Part shown: in pieces, positions 6,507 through 12,814 of the stretch
Layout: each line of letters begins with the position of its first letter
Numbering within the stretch: the stretch's first letter is position 1
Origin: Rhodoferax sp. UBA4127
GTDB taxonomy: Bacteria; Pseudomonadota; Gammaproteobacteria; Burkholderiales; Burkholderiaceae_C
DNA length: 12,814 nt
NCBI GenBank assembly: GCA_002381045.1
Contig: DFWT01000125.1
Location: 22,373-35,186, forward strand
Direction of reading: 5' to 3'
Program-made: the position numbers and the translations under genes
The notes under the pieces: generated by a model
What the model was told of the DNA's origin: nothing
The model's database searches: none
The model's input: the letters and a program-made list of their open reading frames with translations, nothing else

Positions 6507-7547
6507 ATGGCCAGTTTCGACAAACGCGAGTCCGGATGGTGGCAGGCAAAAGTTCGACGGCGTGGTTACCCAACGCAATCAAAAACATTTGCAACTCATT
6601 TAGAAGCTGAAATATGGGCGCGAAAAATTGAGTCCGATCTGGATCGCGGCATCTTTCAAAGTGCATCGGATGCTGAAAAGACCACCCTCTCCGACCTGAT
6701 CGATCGCTTCAAAAAAGAGTACGCACCGTTTCACTATCGCAAACGCGAAGACGAAAAAGAAGCCTGGCGCTTTCAGCTAGCCAGGCTTGACTCCTTGATT
6801 GGCAAATACTCCCTCGCTGCCATTGACCAAAAAGTTGTTGGTGCGTACCGCGATCTGCGATTGGCTGGCAACAGCCAGATGCCAGCGGTCGGTGACTCTA
6901 CCGTCCGCAAAGAAATTTTCATGCTGTCCAAACTCATGAAGTTCGCACAGATCGAATGCGGAATTTTGTTGCCTCGGGGCAATCCGGTCGACAACGTGCG
7001 TAAACCGTCAGAAGGGAAAGGTCGTGAAAGGCGACTCACTAAAAAAGAGTTCACCCTCCTTGAGACCGAAATCACGAAGTCGCGAAACAAGATGCTCTAT
7101 CCAGTTTTTCAGTTCGCCATCGAAACCGCTGCGCGACAAAATGAAATTTTGTCGCTGACTTGGCAACACGTGAACCTTGATCGCAAGTTTGCACTTTTGA
7201 AAGAAACCAAAAACGGCGAAGAACGGGCAGCGCCACTGTCTTCAAAAGCGGTTGACGTGCTGAATGCTCTCCCCAAACCCAAGCTGCCAGGCAAGCGCAA
7301 CCCAACGGATCGGCCCTTCCCTATCGACCGGACTTGCCTTTTGAGCGCCTTCCGCTATGCCTGCCAGCGCGCCAAAATTCAAGACTTCACCTGGCACGAT
7401 TTGCGTCATGAGGCCATGAGTCGCCTGAGCGAAAAGAATGATTTTTCCATACTTGAGCTCGCCTCCATCTCAGGCCACAAAACGCTTCAAATGCTGAAGA
7501 AGTACACCCACCTGCAGGCTGAGAAATTGGCCGCAAAGATGGGATAA
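6507..7547 (+). CDS. int: Tyrosine-type site-specific recombinase (island integrase)
   Basis: A 346-residue tyrosine recombinase that would integrate and excise the island at tRNA-Ser. Layout: an N-terminal arm-binding-like region (about 1-55, GWWQAKVRRRGYPTQSKTF), a SAM-like core-binding domain (about 58-165) and the catalytic domain (about 175-340). All catalytic positions are visible: Arg210 (ETAARQNEIL), beta-hairpin Lys235, His297 and Arg300 in WHDLRHEAMSRL, His324 in SGHKTLQML, and nucleophile Tyr333 in KKYTHL. The enzyme therefore looks intact. The ATG at 6507 has a perfect AGGAGG 5 nt upstream; a longer in-frame TTG start at 6462 would run through the direct repeats and is rejected. 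The gene lies about 100 bp from the split tRNA and points into the island. AT-rich TATAAA boxes at 6426 and 6453 could be part of its promoter, but no good -35 is seen. Confidence 0.95.
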   Translation: MASFDKRESGWWQAKVRRRGYPTQSKTFATHLEAEIWARKIESDLDRGIFQSASDAEKTTLSDLIDRFKKEYAPFHYRKREDEKEAWRFQLARLDSLIGKYSLAAIDQKVVGAYRDLRLAGNSQMPAVGDSTVRKEIFMLSKLMKFAQIECGILLPRGNPVDNVRKPSEGKGRERRLTKKEFTLLETEITKSRNKMLYPVFQFAIETAARQNEILSLTWQHVNLDRKFALLKETKNGEERAAPLSSKAVDVLNALPKPKLPGKRNPTDRPFPIDRTCLLSAFRYACQRAKIQDFTWHDLRHEAMSRLSEKNDFSILELASISGHKTLQMLKKYTHLQAEKLAAKMG

Positions 7548-7551
7548 CGAT

Positions 7552-7612
7552 CAGATTGGCATAGCTTGGCTGCCTGATAAACCCAGGCAGCTGGTAGCTC
7601 GGTGCCAAACTG
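7552..7612. repeat. Long nested inverted repeat after the integrase gene
   Basis: Outer arms CAGATTGGCA (7552-7561) and TGCCAAACTG (7603-7612) match at 9 of 10 positions. Inner arms GCTGCCTG (7569-7576) and CAGGCAGC (7584-7591) are perfect around a 7-nt loop, and an AGCT pair (7563-7566 and 7596-7599) lies between. The transcript could form a long interrupted hairpin 5 nt after the int stop. There is no T-run, so intrinsic termination is doubtful; 3'-end protection or a recombination/regulator site are options. Confidence 0.6.
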
Positions 7613-7698
7613 ATGGGATGTGCCGCCTGAAAGGAATCCCAGCATGGTGCTTTTAGACACGATGTAAGCAAGCGTGAATCCGCAACAACGTACCGGCG

Positions 7699-7723
7699 AA
7701 AAAAAGCCCACAGCAAAGTGGGC
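7699..7723 (-). terminator. Terminator-like hairpin oriented on the minus strand
   Basis: Perfect 6-bp arms GCCCAC (7706-7711) and GTGGGC (7718-7723) enclose a 6-nt loop, with A7 at 7699-7705. On the minus strand this reads stem-loop then seven Ts, an intrinsic terminator. No obvious minus-strand gene precedes it, so it may end an unannotated small transcript or be a remnant. Confidence 0.6.
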
Positions 7724-7876
7724 GTAATGCCATCACTGGCACCCGCTCAGGGAGGTAAAGCGGGGGATACAAATTGCACCCGGCCGAATTTTATTCCTTG
7801 TTCGCAGATCGCTCAGAATAGTGCAGCCCAACACCAGCCAAGCCACTGAATTTTTGAATCTCACTGGAAACTTAAC

Positions 7877-8116
7877 ATGACCGCCTTGACAGTACGCTTG
7901 CCAAACTCTGTTCATCAAAAGATCAAACAGTTGGCTTTGCGGGAAGGAATCTCTGTGAATCAGTTCATCGCCTGTGCCGTGTCTGAAAAGATGGCATCCG
8001 TTTTGACGCTGGATTTTCTCAAATCGGAAGCTGCCAAGGGAAATCGCAGTGACTTTATTGACTACCTGAGCAAGGTGCAGGATGCGACTACACAAGTGAC
8101 AGACAAGCGTGATTAA
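7877..8116 (+). CDS. Small ribbon-helix-helix (Arc/CopG/HicB-like) DNA-binding protein
   Basis: A 79-residue protein with the ribbon-helix-helix pattern: a short beta strand (TALTVRLP, 2-9), helix A (about 10-22, SVHQKIKQLALRE), the turn GISVNQF, and helix B (about 26-40). Such proteins dimerise and bind short inverted repeats, most often as antitoxins or autorepressors. The C-terminal half (41-79) would be the partner-binding or free tail. No toxin gene adjoins it: the next gene, 79 bp downstream, is a half HsdS. Here it may therefore act as a stand-alone regulator of the restriction cluster, or be an orphan antitoxin. The ATG has only a weak GGAAA upstream. Candidate operator half-sites (GCATCA/TGATGC) lie just downstream of it, before the RM genes, and none were seen upstream. 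Confidence 0.75.
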   Translation: MTALTVRLPNSVHQKIKQLALREGISVNQFIACAVSEKMASVLTLDFLKSEAAKGNRSDFIDYLSKVQDATTQVTDKRD

Positions 8117-8128
8117 CAACTTTTATAA

Positions 8129-8208
8129 GCATCATGTAGATTGATGCAATAAATATCTTGACTTTGAAATTTCATGGAGTAAACTTTGCGTCATTGTGAT
8201 TGATGCAA
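8129..8208. promoter_or_regulatory. Candidate operator/promoter region of the RM operon
   Basis: An inverted repeat GCATCA (8129-8134)/TGATGC (8142-8147) has a 7-nt spacer, and a third TGATGC half-site lies at 8201-8206. The 11-mer GATTGATGCAA is directly repeated at 8139-8149 and 8198-8208. Between the copies lies a possible promoter, TTGACT (8158-8163), 16 bp, TAAACT (8180-8185). The bracketing of a promoter by matching sites suggests repression, perhaps by the RHH protein encoded just upstream. This is inference from the layout. Confidence 0.4.
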
Positions 8209-8798
8209 ATATTTACACCATAAAAGACTTGACTGAACTTCAGTCTGGCTTTCCATTTCGAGGCTCCATCGACGAAGTCCCAGGCGGATTGATCATGGCA
8301 GTCCAGATGAAAGACGTTGATCCAGACACTGGTATCAAGTGGAGCGGCGTCATTCGTACCGAGCTTCCTGGCCGAAAATCTCCTGATTGGCTTCAGCAGG
8401 GTGATGTTCTATTTGTATCGCGAGGCACGCGTTTTTATTCAATTTGCCTTGATGTACCCCCAGGCCAAGCTGTGTGCAGCCCCCATTTTTTTCACCTCCG
8501 AATCAGGCAGGGTGTGCAGGCTATCCCTGCGTTTGTCTCATGGCAAATCAACCAGCCTCCATTTCAACAGCAGTTGAAGCAGGCGGCAGAAGGCTCCAGT
8601 CAGCTCAGTATTCGCCGTCCAGTCATGGAATCACTGACGATCATGCTGCCCTCTATGGCCGACCAACGCCGCATCGTGTCCGTCGTCGAACTGGCTCAAC
8701 GAGAGCGTCAAGTCCTACTGCAACTCATTCAAAACCGCGATCTTCAGTTGGAAGCCTTGTCAGAAAAACTGTTCAAAGCGTCTGCCTCACCTACCTAA
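8196..8798 (+). CDS. Half-size HsdS-like specificity protein (single target recognition domain)
   Basis: A 200-residue protein with the layout of one half of a Type I specificity subunit: a target recognition domain (about 7-150, starting YTIKDLTELQSGFPFRG and including GDVLFVSRGTRF), then one conserved coiled-coil spacer helix (about 155-190) introduced by MADQRRIV, the motif that also ends each TRD of the full HsdS downstream (PEQRRIG, QQQRIVE). Normal HsdS is 380-450 residues with two TRDs, so this is either a natural half subunit that dimerises to read a symmetric site, or a fragment. The frame is clean and ends 12 bp before hsdM, which argues for a working gene. The start is a GTG at 8196 with no close ribosome binding site (the nearest GGAG is 16 nt upstream), so the exact start is uncertain and the message may be nearly leaderless. 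Confidence 0.8.
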   Translation: MIDANIYTIKDLTELQSGFPFRGSIDEVPGGLIMAVQMKDVDPDTGIKWSGVIRTELPGRKSPDWLQQGDVLFVSRGTRFYSICLDVPPGQAVCSPHFFHLRIRQGVQAIPAFVSWQINQPPFQQQLKQAAEGSSQLSIRRPVMESLTIMLPSMADQRRIVSVVELAQRERQVLLQLIQNRDLQLEALSEKLFKASASPT

Positions 8799-8810
8799 CA
8801 CGTTATCAAA

Positions 8811-10322
8811 ATGACCGATACACCCATTACCCAAGACGCTATCAACTCCGCTGTTTGGAGTGCTTGCGACACATTTCGCGGCACGGTGGACCCCAGCATT
8901 TACAAGGACTTTGTCCTGACCATGCTATTCCTGAAGTACGTGTCCGATGTCTGGCAAGACCATTACGACAACTACAAAAAGCAATATGGTGACCACCCTG
9001 AGCTAATTGAAGAAATGCTCAAGAACGAGCGTTTTGTATTGCCTGCCAGCGCCAGTTTCTACGCCTTGCATACGCTGCGGCACAGCCCTGGCAATGGCGA
9101 ACGCATCGACAAGGCTCTGCACGCCATTGAAGAAGCCAACATCACCAAGTTGCGTGATGTTTTTCAGGACATCAGCTTTAACCAAAACAAGCTGGGCGAT
9201 GAGCAGCAGAAGAACGACATCCTGCGCCACTTGTTGGAAGATTTTGCAAAACCCGCGCTGGACTTGCGCCCCAGCCGAGTCGGCACGCTAGACGTCATTG
9301 GCAACGCCTACGAATTTCTCATCAAAAACTTTGCCTCCACCAGTGGCAAAAAGGCGGGTGAGTTTTACACGCCACCAGAAGTGTCGTCATTGATGGCGCG
9401 CCTTATGACACCGCAAGAGGGTGATGAAATTTGCGACCCCACGTGCGGCTCAGGCTCTTTGCTTATGAAATGCGGCCGCCTGATCCGGGAGAGCACCGGG
9501 TCGCGCAAATACGCGTTGTACGGTCAAGAAGCCATTGGCAGCACCTGGGCGCTGGCCAAAATGAACATGTTTCTGCATGGGGAAGATAACCATCGAATCG
9601 AGTGGGGTGACACCATTCGCAACCCAAAATTGCTGGACAGTGCCGCTAGCCTTAAACACTTTGACATTGTGGTCGCCAATCCGCCGTTTAGCCTGGAAAA
9701 GTGGGGCCATGAAGGCGCAGATGCTGACAAGTTCAGCCGCTTCCGCCGTGGAGTACCACCGCGCACGAAGGGTGACTATGCCTTCATCCTGCACATGGTC
9801 GAAACCATGAAGCCCGGCACTGGCCGCATGGCGGTTGTCGTGCCGCATGGCGTGTTGTTCCGTGGCGCGGCAGAGGGCCGCATCCGTCAAAAGCTGATTG
9901 AGGAAAACCTGCTGGACGTTGTGATTGGTCTGCCAGAAAAGCTGTTTTACGGAACGGGCATCCCCGCTGCTGTCTTGGTGCTGCGCAAGAATAAGAGCGA
10001 TAACAAGGTACTGTTCATTGATGCGAGCCGTGACTTTGAAGCGGGCAAGAATCAGAACTTCCTGCGTGAAACCGACTTGCAACGCATTCTGACCACCGCG
10101 TTCACCCGGCAGGGGTCGGACAAATACGCCCATCTGGCCACGCCAGCCGAGATAGCTGACAACGACTTCAACCTCAATATCCCTCGCTATGTGGACACCT
10201 TTGAGGAAGAGGCGGAGATTGACCTGATGGCCGTGCGCAAAGAGCGCGAGCAGCTCAAGGCCGAACTGGCTGGGTTGGAAGCACAGATGTCTGTGTACTT
10301 GAAGGAGTTGGGCTATGAGTGA
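8811..10322 (+). CDS. hsdM: Type I restriction-modification DNA methyltransferase subunit (N6-adenine)
   Basis: A 503-residue HsdM. With HsdS it methylates an adenine in each strand of the recognition site using S-adenosylmethionine, and it is also part of the R2M2S restriction complex. Domains: a helical HsdM N-terminal region (about 10-150, FRGTVDPSIYKDFVLTMLFLKYVSD without long breaks), then the methyltransferase fold with the GEFYTPPEVSSLM segment (183-195), SAM-binding motif I DPTCGSG (209-215), catalytic motif IV NPPF (290-293), and a C-terminal coiled coil (about 464-500) for HsdS contact. All key residues are present. It lies 12 bp after the half HsdS, with no clear ribosome binding site, suggesting dependence on upstream translation. 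Its stop overlaps the start of the RhuM gene by 8 bp. The length is normal for the family. Confidence 0.96.
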   Translation: MTDTPITQDAINSAVWSACDTFRGTVDPSIYKDFVLTMLFLKYVSDVWQDHYDNYKKQYGDHPELIEEMLKNERFVLPASASFYALHTLRHSPGNGERIDKALHAIEEANITKLRDVFQDISFNQNKLGDEQQKNDILRHLLEDFAKPALDLRPSRVGTLDVIGNAYEFLIKNFASTSGKKAGEFYTPPEVSSLMARLMTPQEGDEICDPTCGSGSLLMKCGRLIRESTGSRKYALYGQEAIGSTWALAKMNMFLHGEDNHRIEWGDTIRNPKLLDSAASLKHFDIVVANPPFSLEKWGHEGADADKFSRFRRGVPPRTKGDYAFILHMVETMKPGTGRMAVVVPHGVLFRGAAEGRIRQKLIEENLLDVVIGLPEKLFYGTGIPAAVLVLRKNKSDNKVLFIDASRDFEAGKNQNFLRETDLQRILTTAFTRQGSDKYAHLATPAEIADNDFNLNIPRYVDTFEEEAEIDLMAVRKEREQLKAELAGLEAQMSVYLKELGYE

Positions 10323-11370
10323 TACCACCGAGCCCACAGGGCAAACCACGGGTCAAGGTGAACTGGTGCTGTACGCGTCTGAAGACGGCAGCGCTACCTT
10401 CTTCCTTCGGGCGCAAGACGGAACGGTATGGCTGACTCAGATGGAACTGGCTGAACTGTTCCAAACTTCGATACCCAACGTCAACATTCACATCAAAAAC
10501 GTGCTGGATGAGGGCGAACTGCAGCCTGAGGCAACTATTAAAGAAGACTTAATAGTTCGATTGGAGGGTAAGCGGCAGGTCAAACGCCCTGTCAAGCTCT
10601 ACAACCTGGGCATGATTCTGGCCGTCGGATACCGGGTCAAATCTCCCCGAGGCACGCAGTTCCGCCAGTGGGCAACGACTCACTTGCGTGAATACCTGGT
10701 CAAAGGCTTCGTCATGGACGACGAACGCATGAAAGACCCGGTTGGTTGGGACTACTTTGACGAACTGCTCCAGCGCATCCGTGAGATACGGACATCAGAG
10801 AAGCGGTTCTACCAAAAAGTGCGCGACCTGTTTGCTTTGTCGGTGGACTACAAGGACAGCGCCGACACGGTGGGGCACTTTTTTGCGGAGGTGCAAAACA
10901 AGATGCTGTTCGCTGTCACCCAGCAAACCGCAGCAGAAATTATCGTCAAGCGCGCTGACTCTACGCAACCCAATATGGCTCTCACGGCCTGGAAGGCTGG
11001 CCGCGTACGCAAGACGGATGTCATCGTTGCCAAGAATTACCTCAACGCAGATGAGATCGACCACCTGAACCGCATGGTCACTGCATTTCTGGAGTTTGCG
11101 GAGCTGCGCACCCGCCAGCGCAAACAGCTGGTGATGGCCGACTGGCGGCAATACGTGGATAGCTTCATCCAGTTCAATGAAAGTCCCCTGCTCAAGGGCG
11201 TGGGACGCATGAGCCATGACACCATGCTCAAGATCGTGCACGGACGCTATGAAGAGTTTGACGAGCAGCGGCGCAAGGCTGAAGCCATAGAAGCGGACAG
11301 CGTGGATATGAAAGAGCTTGAGCAGGCTGAAAAGCAGTTGACCAAGAAAGGTGGGCGAGATGCTTCCTAG
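10315..11370 (+). CDS. RhuM-family protein embedded in the RM operon
   Basis: A 351-residue protein of the RhuM family, named after a gene of Salmonella pathogenicity island 3 and often found in restriction loci of other bacteria. Its molecular function is unknown. Visible parts: an N-terminal winged-helix-like segment (about 36-72, TVWLTQMELAELFQTSIPNVNIHI, typical for the family), a central region (93-130, KLYNLGMILAVGYRVKS, RGTQFRQWA), and the characteristic core (about 165-290) with FFAEVQNKMLFAVT, AAEIIVKRADS, PNMALTAWK, VAKNYLNADEI and FIQFNESPLL. A charged C-terminal helix (about 310-345) follows. There is no signal peptide or membrane helix, so it should be cytoplasmic. It overlaps hsdM by 8 bp and hsdS by 11 bp, so it is translationally locked into the operon. 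AAGGAG lies 7 nt before its ATG. A toxin-like or guard role is possible but unproven. Confidence 0.88.
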   Translation: MSDTTEPTGQTTGQGELVLYASEDGSATFFLRAQDGTVWLTQMELAELFQTSIPNVNIHIKNVLDEGELQPEATIKEDLIVRLEGKRQVKRPVKLYNLGMILAVGYRVKSPRGTQFRQWATTHLREYLVKGFVMDDERMKDPVGWDYFDELLQRIREIRTSEKRFYQKVRDLFALSVDYKDSADTVGHFFAEVQNKMLFAVTQQTAAEIIVKRADSTQPNMALTAWKAGRVRKTDVIVAKNYLNADEIDHLNRMVTAFLEFAELRTRQRKQLVMADWRQYVDSFIQFNESPLLKGVGRMSHDTMLKIVHGRYEEFDEQRRKAEAIEADSVDMKELEQAEKQLTKKGGRDAS

Positions 11371-12643
11371 TGGCTGGAAAACAGCGCCTCTAGGTTCATT
11401 AGCTAGTGTTGAGCGCGGAAAATTCTCTGTGCGACCACGCAACGATCCGCGGTACTTCGGCGGCGACGTGCCATTCGTCCAAACAGGTGACGTTACCAAT
11501 GCGGGAATGTTTCTTCGGTCGTACAGCCAAACGCTCAATGAAAAAGGCGTATCGGTTAGTAAGGTTTTTGACAAAGACACAATCTTGCTGACCATCGCTG
11601 CAAATATCGGCGCAACGGCAATCACAGTCTTCCCTGTTGCGTGTCCAGATAGTGTTGTTGGAATCAAACCCCATCAGGACCAAGCCGATGTACTTTGGTT
11701 GAAATATGCTTTGGTTAGCCAACAAAAAAACCTTGATGCTCAGGCCAGTCAAAACGCTCAAAAGAACATAAATTTAGAGGTGCTTAAGCCTTTGAGACTT
11801 AGTGCCCCACCACTGCCAGAGCAGCGCCGCATAGGCAAGATACTTGTTTGTTGGGATCAAGCCATCGCCACCACAGAGCGTCTGCTCGTCAACAGTCGCA
11901 CCCAGTGGCAGGCATTAATTGGCATCACCCTGCACCTGCCATCTGCCAACCCCGATGCTACGGCACCCTCCGATAACGGCGGCTTCCCCGCTTCAGTGCA
12001 ACCCGGCATACCCACGTTGCCGACCGCTCCTGAAGGCTGGCGGCGTATCCGGCTGGGCGATCACCTGATCGAAGTGCGGCGACCGGTAGTGTTGGTGGAC
12101 GACCATACATACACACTGGTAACGGTCAAGCGCTCACGCGGAGGTGTGCAACTGCGTGAAGTCCTGCGCGGCTTGGAAGTCAAGACTCCCTCGCAGTTTT
12201 ATGTTCACGCGGACGACTTTCTGATTTCCAAACGTCAAATCGTGCACGGGGCATGCGGTATTGTTCCTGAAGAGCTAAACGGGGCGGTGGTTTCGAATGA
12301 GTACGTGGTGCTGAATTCCGATGGTGAAATTGACCTTCGATTTTTGCGTTATTTGTCTGAGTCACGTTACTTTCAACAGACCTGCTTCCACTCCAGCATT
12401 GGGGTACACGTTGAAAAGATGATTTTCAAAACGGAGCGCTGGCTCGCGTGGCCTTTCAACATTCCGTCACTCACACAGCAGCAACGCATTGTTGAAATAT
12501 TGGATGCCGCTGGTCTGGAAGTTGCGTCAATTGCCCGCCAATTAGACGCACTTAAACGGGAAAAATCTGCGCTGATGGCACAGCTCCTTACAGGTAAACG
12601 TCGCGTGCATTTGACAAACGCCAAATTGGAGACGCTGGCATGA
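11360..12643 (+). CDS. hsdS: Type I restriction-modification specificity subunit with two TRDs
   Basis: A 427-residue HsdS, the DNA-sequence reader of the Type I complex. TRD1 spans about 6-150 (GWKTAPLGSLASVERGKF at its start) and ends in LPEQRRIGKIL; a spacer helix (about 152-190) and a Pro/Ala-rich linker (about 191-225) follow. TRD2 (about 226-368) starts GWRRIRLGDHLIEV, ends in LTQQQRIVEIL, and is followed by the distal helix with the typical tail KREKSALMAQLLTGKRRV (about 399-416). Each TRD should read one half of a split recognition site, and spacer helix length sets the gap. The ATG at 11360 is preferred over an in-frame GTG at 11351 because it has AAGG upstream at good spacing and begins the family-like MLPSGW. 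The start overlaps rhuM by 11 bp, and the stop overlaps the next gene (ATGA). Recognition sequence cannot be read from sequence alone. Confidence 0.94.
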   Translation: MLPSGWKTAPLGSLASVERGKFSVRPRNDPRYFGGDVPFVQTGDVTNAGMFLRSYSQTLNEKGVSVSKVFDKDTILLTIAANIGATAITVFPVACPDSVVGIKPHQDQADVLWLKYALVSQQKNLDAQASQNAQKNINLEVLKPLRLSAPPLPEQRRIGKILVCWDQAIATTERLLVNSRTQWQALIGITLHLPSANPDATAPSDNGGFPASVQPGIPTLPTAPEGWRRIRLGDHLIEVRRPVVLVDDHTYTLVTVKRSRGGVQLREVLRGLEVKTPSQFYVHADDFLISKRQIVHGACGIVPEELNGAVVSNEYVVLNSDGEIDLRFLRYLSESRYFQQTCFHSSIGVHVEKMIFKTERWLAWPFNIPSLTQQQRIVEILDAAGLEVASIARQLDALKREKSALMAQLLTGKRRVHLTNAKLETLA

Positions 12644-12814
12644 ACACCACGCCCAATTCCAAAGAGCAATACAGCGCCCACATCCCTGCGCTTCACCTCC
12701 TGTGCAATCTCAACTGGAACTTCATTACCGTAGTGCAGGCCCTTGCGTTGCGTGGCAGCACACGTGAAGTTCTGCTCAAGGGCCGCTTGATCGAAGTGTT
12801 GCAGACACGGCGCT
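12640..12814 (+). CDS. hsdR: Type I restriction endonuclease subunit R, N-terminal part
   Basis: The first 58 codons of a gene that runs past the right edge. It starts at an ATGA overlap with the hsdS stop. The N-terminus (MNTTPNSKEQYSAHIPAL, then LLCNLNWNFI, ALALRGSTREVLLKGRLIEVLQ) matches the pattern I know from HsdR proteins: a Pro-Ala-Leu opening, a Trp/Tyr-rich helix, a conserved AL-x-RG turn, and E-VLL/L-IE helices. HsdR supplies the nuclease and ATP-driven translocase of the complex. Neither the nuclease nor the helicase motifs are in the window, so completeness is unknown. The position at the end of the overlapping hsd operon is strong supporting evidence. Confidence 0.85.
   Translation, partial: MNTTPNSKEQYSAHIPALHLLCNLNWNFITVVQALALRGSTREVLLKGRLIEVLQTRR

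Larger units (their letters stand above)
7548..7876. other. 329-bp intergenic block between integrase and RHH gene
   Basis: No convincing gene lies here on either strand. It holds a long nested inverted repeat right after the integrase stop (7552-7612), a minus-oriented terminator-like hairpin (7699-7723), and the leader of the RHH gene, which has only a weak GGAAA ribosome binding site. The minus strand has open frames across the block, but they lack good starts and resemble no family recognised here. Confidence 0.6.
6388..12814. mobile_element. Left portion of a tRNA-Ser-integrated genomic island carrying a Type I RM system
   Basis: The element starts at the split tRNA-Ser, has its tyrosine recombinase just inside the junction pointing inward, and carries accessory genes: an RHH protein, half HsdS, HsdM, RhuM, HsdS and HsdR. 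It continues past the right edge. AT-rich DNA at 6405-6470 contrasts with the flanking genes. No conjugation, phage structural or replication genes are visible, so whether it is an integrative element, a prophage remnant or a satellite is unknown. Confidence 0.8.

Noticed and set aside
7552..7612. Integron attC-like site
   Set aside because: The hairpin lacks the paired RYYYAAC/GTTRRRY boxes and the integrase has no IntI-specific insert; it is a tRNA-targeting recombinase.
7733..8119. 128-residue minus-strand open frame ending just before the minus-strand terminator
   Set aside because: Its first two thirds are antisense to the RHH gene, it has no good start or family resemblance; only the transcript possibility is kept as a finding.
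7877..8798. Classical type II toxin-antitoxin pair (RHH antitoxin plus next gene as toxin)
   Set aside because: The next gene has a clear single-TRD HsdS layout, not a known toxin fold, and lies 79 bp away.
9450..10349. 299-residue minus-strand open frame
   Set aside because: Antisense shadow of hsdM; no family features, while hsdM has intact motifs I and IV.
1..12814. CRISPR array or phase-variation tract
   Set aside because: No regularly spaced repeats, and no long homopolymer or short tandem repeat inside the RM genes.

Overview
The window looks like a betaproteobacterial chromosome, most likely Burkholderiales and probably near Comamonadaceae. This is inferred from protein style, codon use and the exbB-exbD-exbD and nfeD-slipin arrangements; no marker gene fixes the genus. 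It splits at about position 6400 into ordinary core genome on the left and the start of an integrated genomic island on the right.

Left part (1-6345). A minus-strand operon encodes an energy-transducing motor: exbB, exbD and a second tandem exbD that runs off the left edge. Divergent from it is fabI (enoyl-ACP reductase). Next comes a convergent gene for a large AdiA-like Orn/Lys/Arg decarboxylase, which shares a stem-loop terminator region with fabI. Divergent from the decarboxylase is a two-gene membrane operon, an NfeD-like protein plus a QmcA-type SPFH/band-7 protein, ending in a strong terminator that works on both strands.

Junction (6342-6506). Just after that terminator lies the 3' half of a tRNA-Ser(GGA) gene on the minus strand. 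It runs from the anticodon stem-loop to an encoded CCA. The 5' half (acceptor strand and D arm) is missing and is replaced by AT-rich DNA. A complete tyrosine recombinase gene follows about 100 bp further on. This is the signature of an element inserted at the anticodon loop of tRNA-Ser.

Right part (6507-12814, open at the right edge). The island carries the integrase, a 329-bp intergenic block with two hairpins, a small ribbon-helix-helix (RHH) protein, and a tightly packed Type I restriction-modification cluster. The cluster order is a single-TRD half-size HsdS, HsdM, a RhuM-family protein, a full two-TRD HsdS, and the first 58 codons of what is probably HsdR. The last four genes overlap head to tail, so they look like one translationally coupled operon. 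The unusual parts are the extra half-HsdS, the RhuM protein locked inside the RM operon, and candidate GCATCA/TGATGC operator half-sites between the RHH gene and the RM genes. Together they suggest a regulated, possibly dual-specificity defence island.
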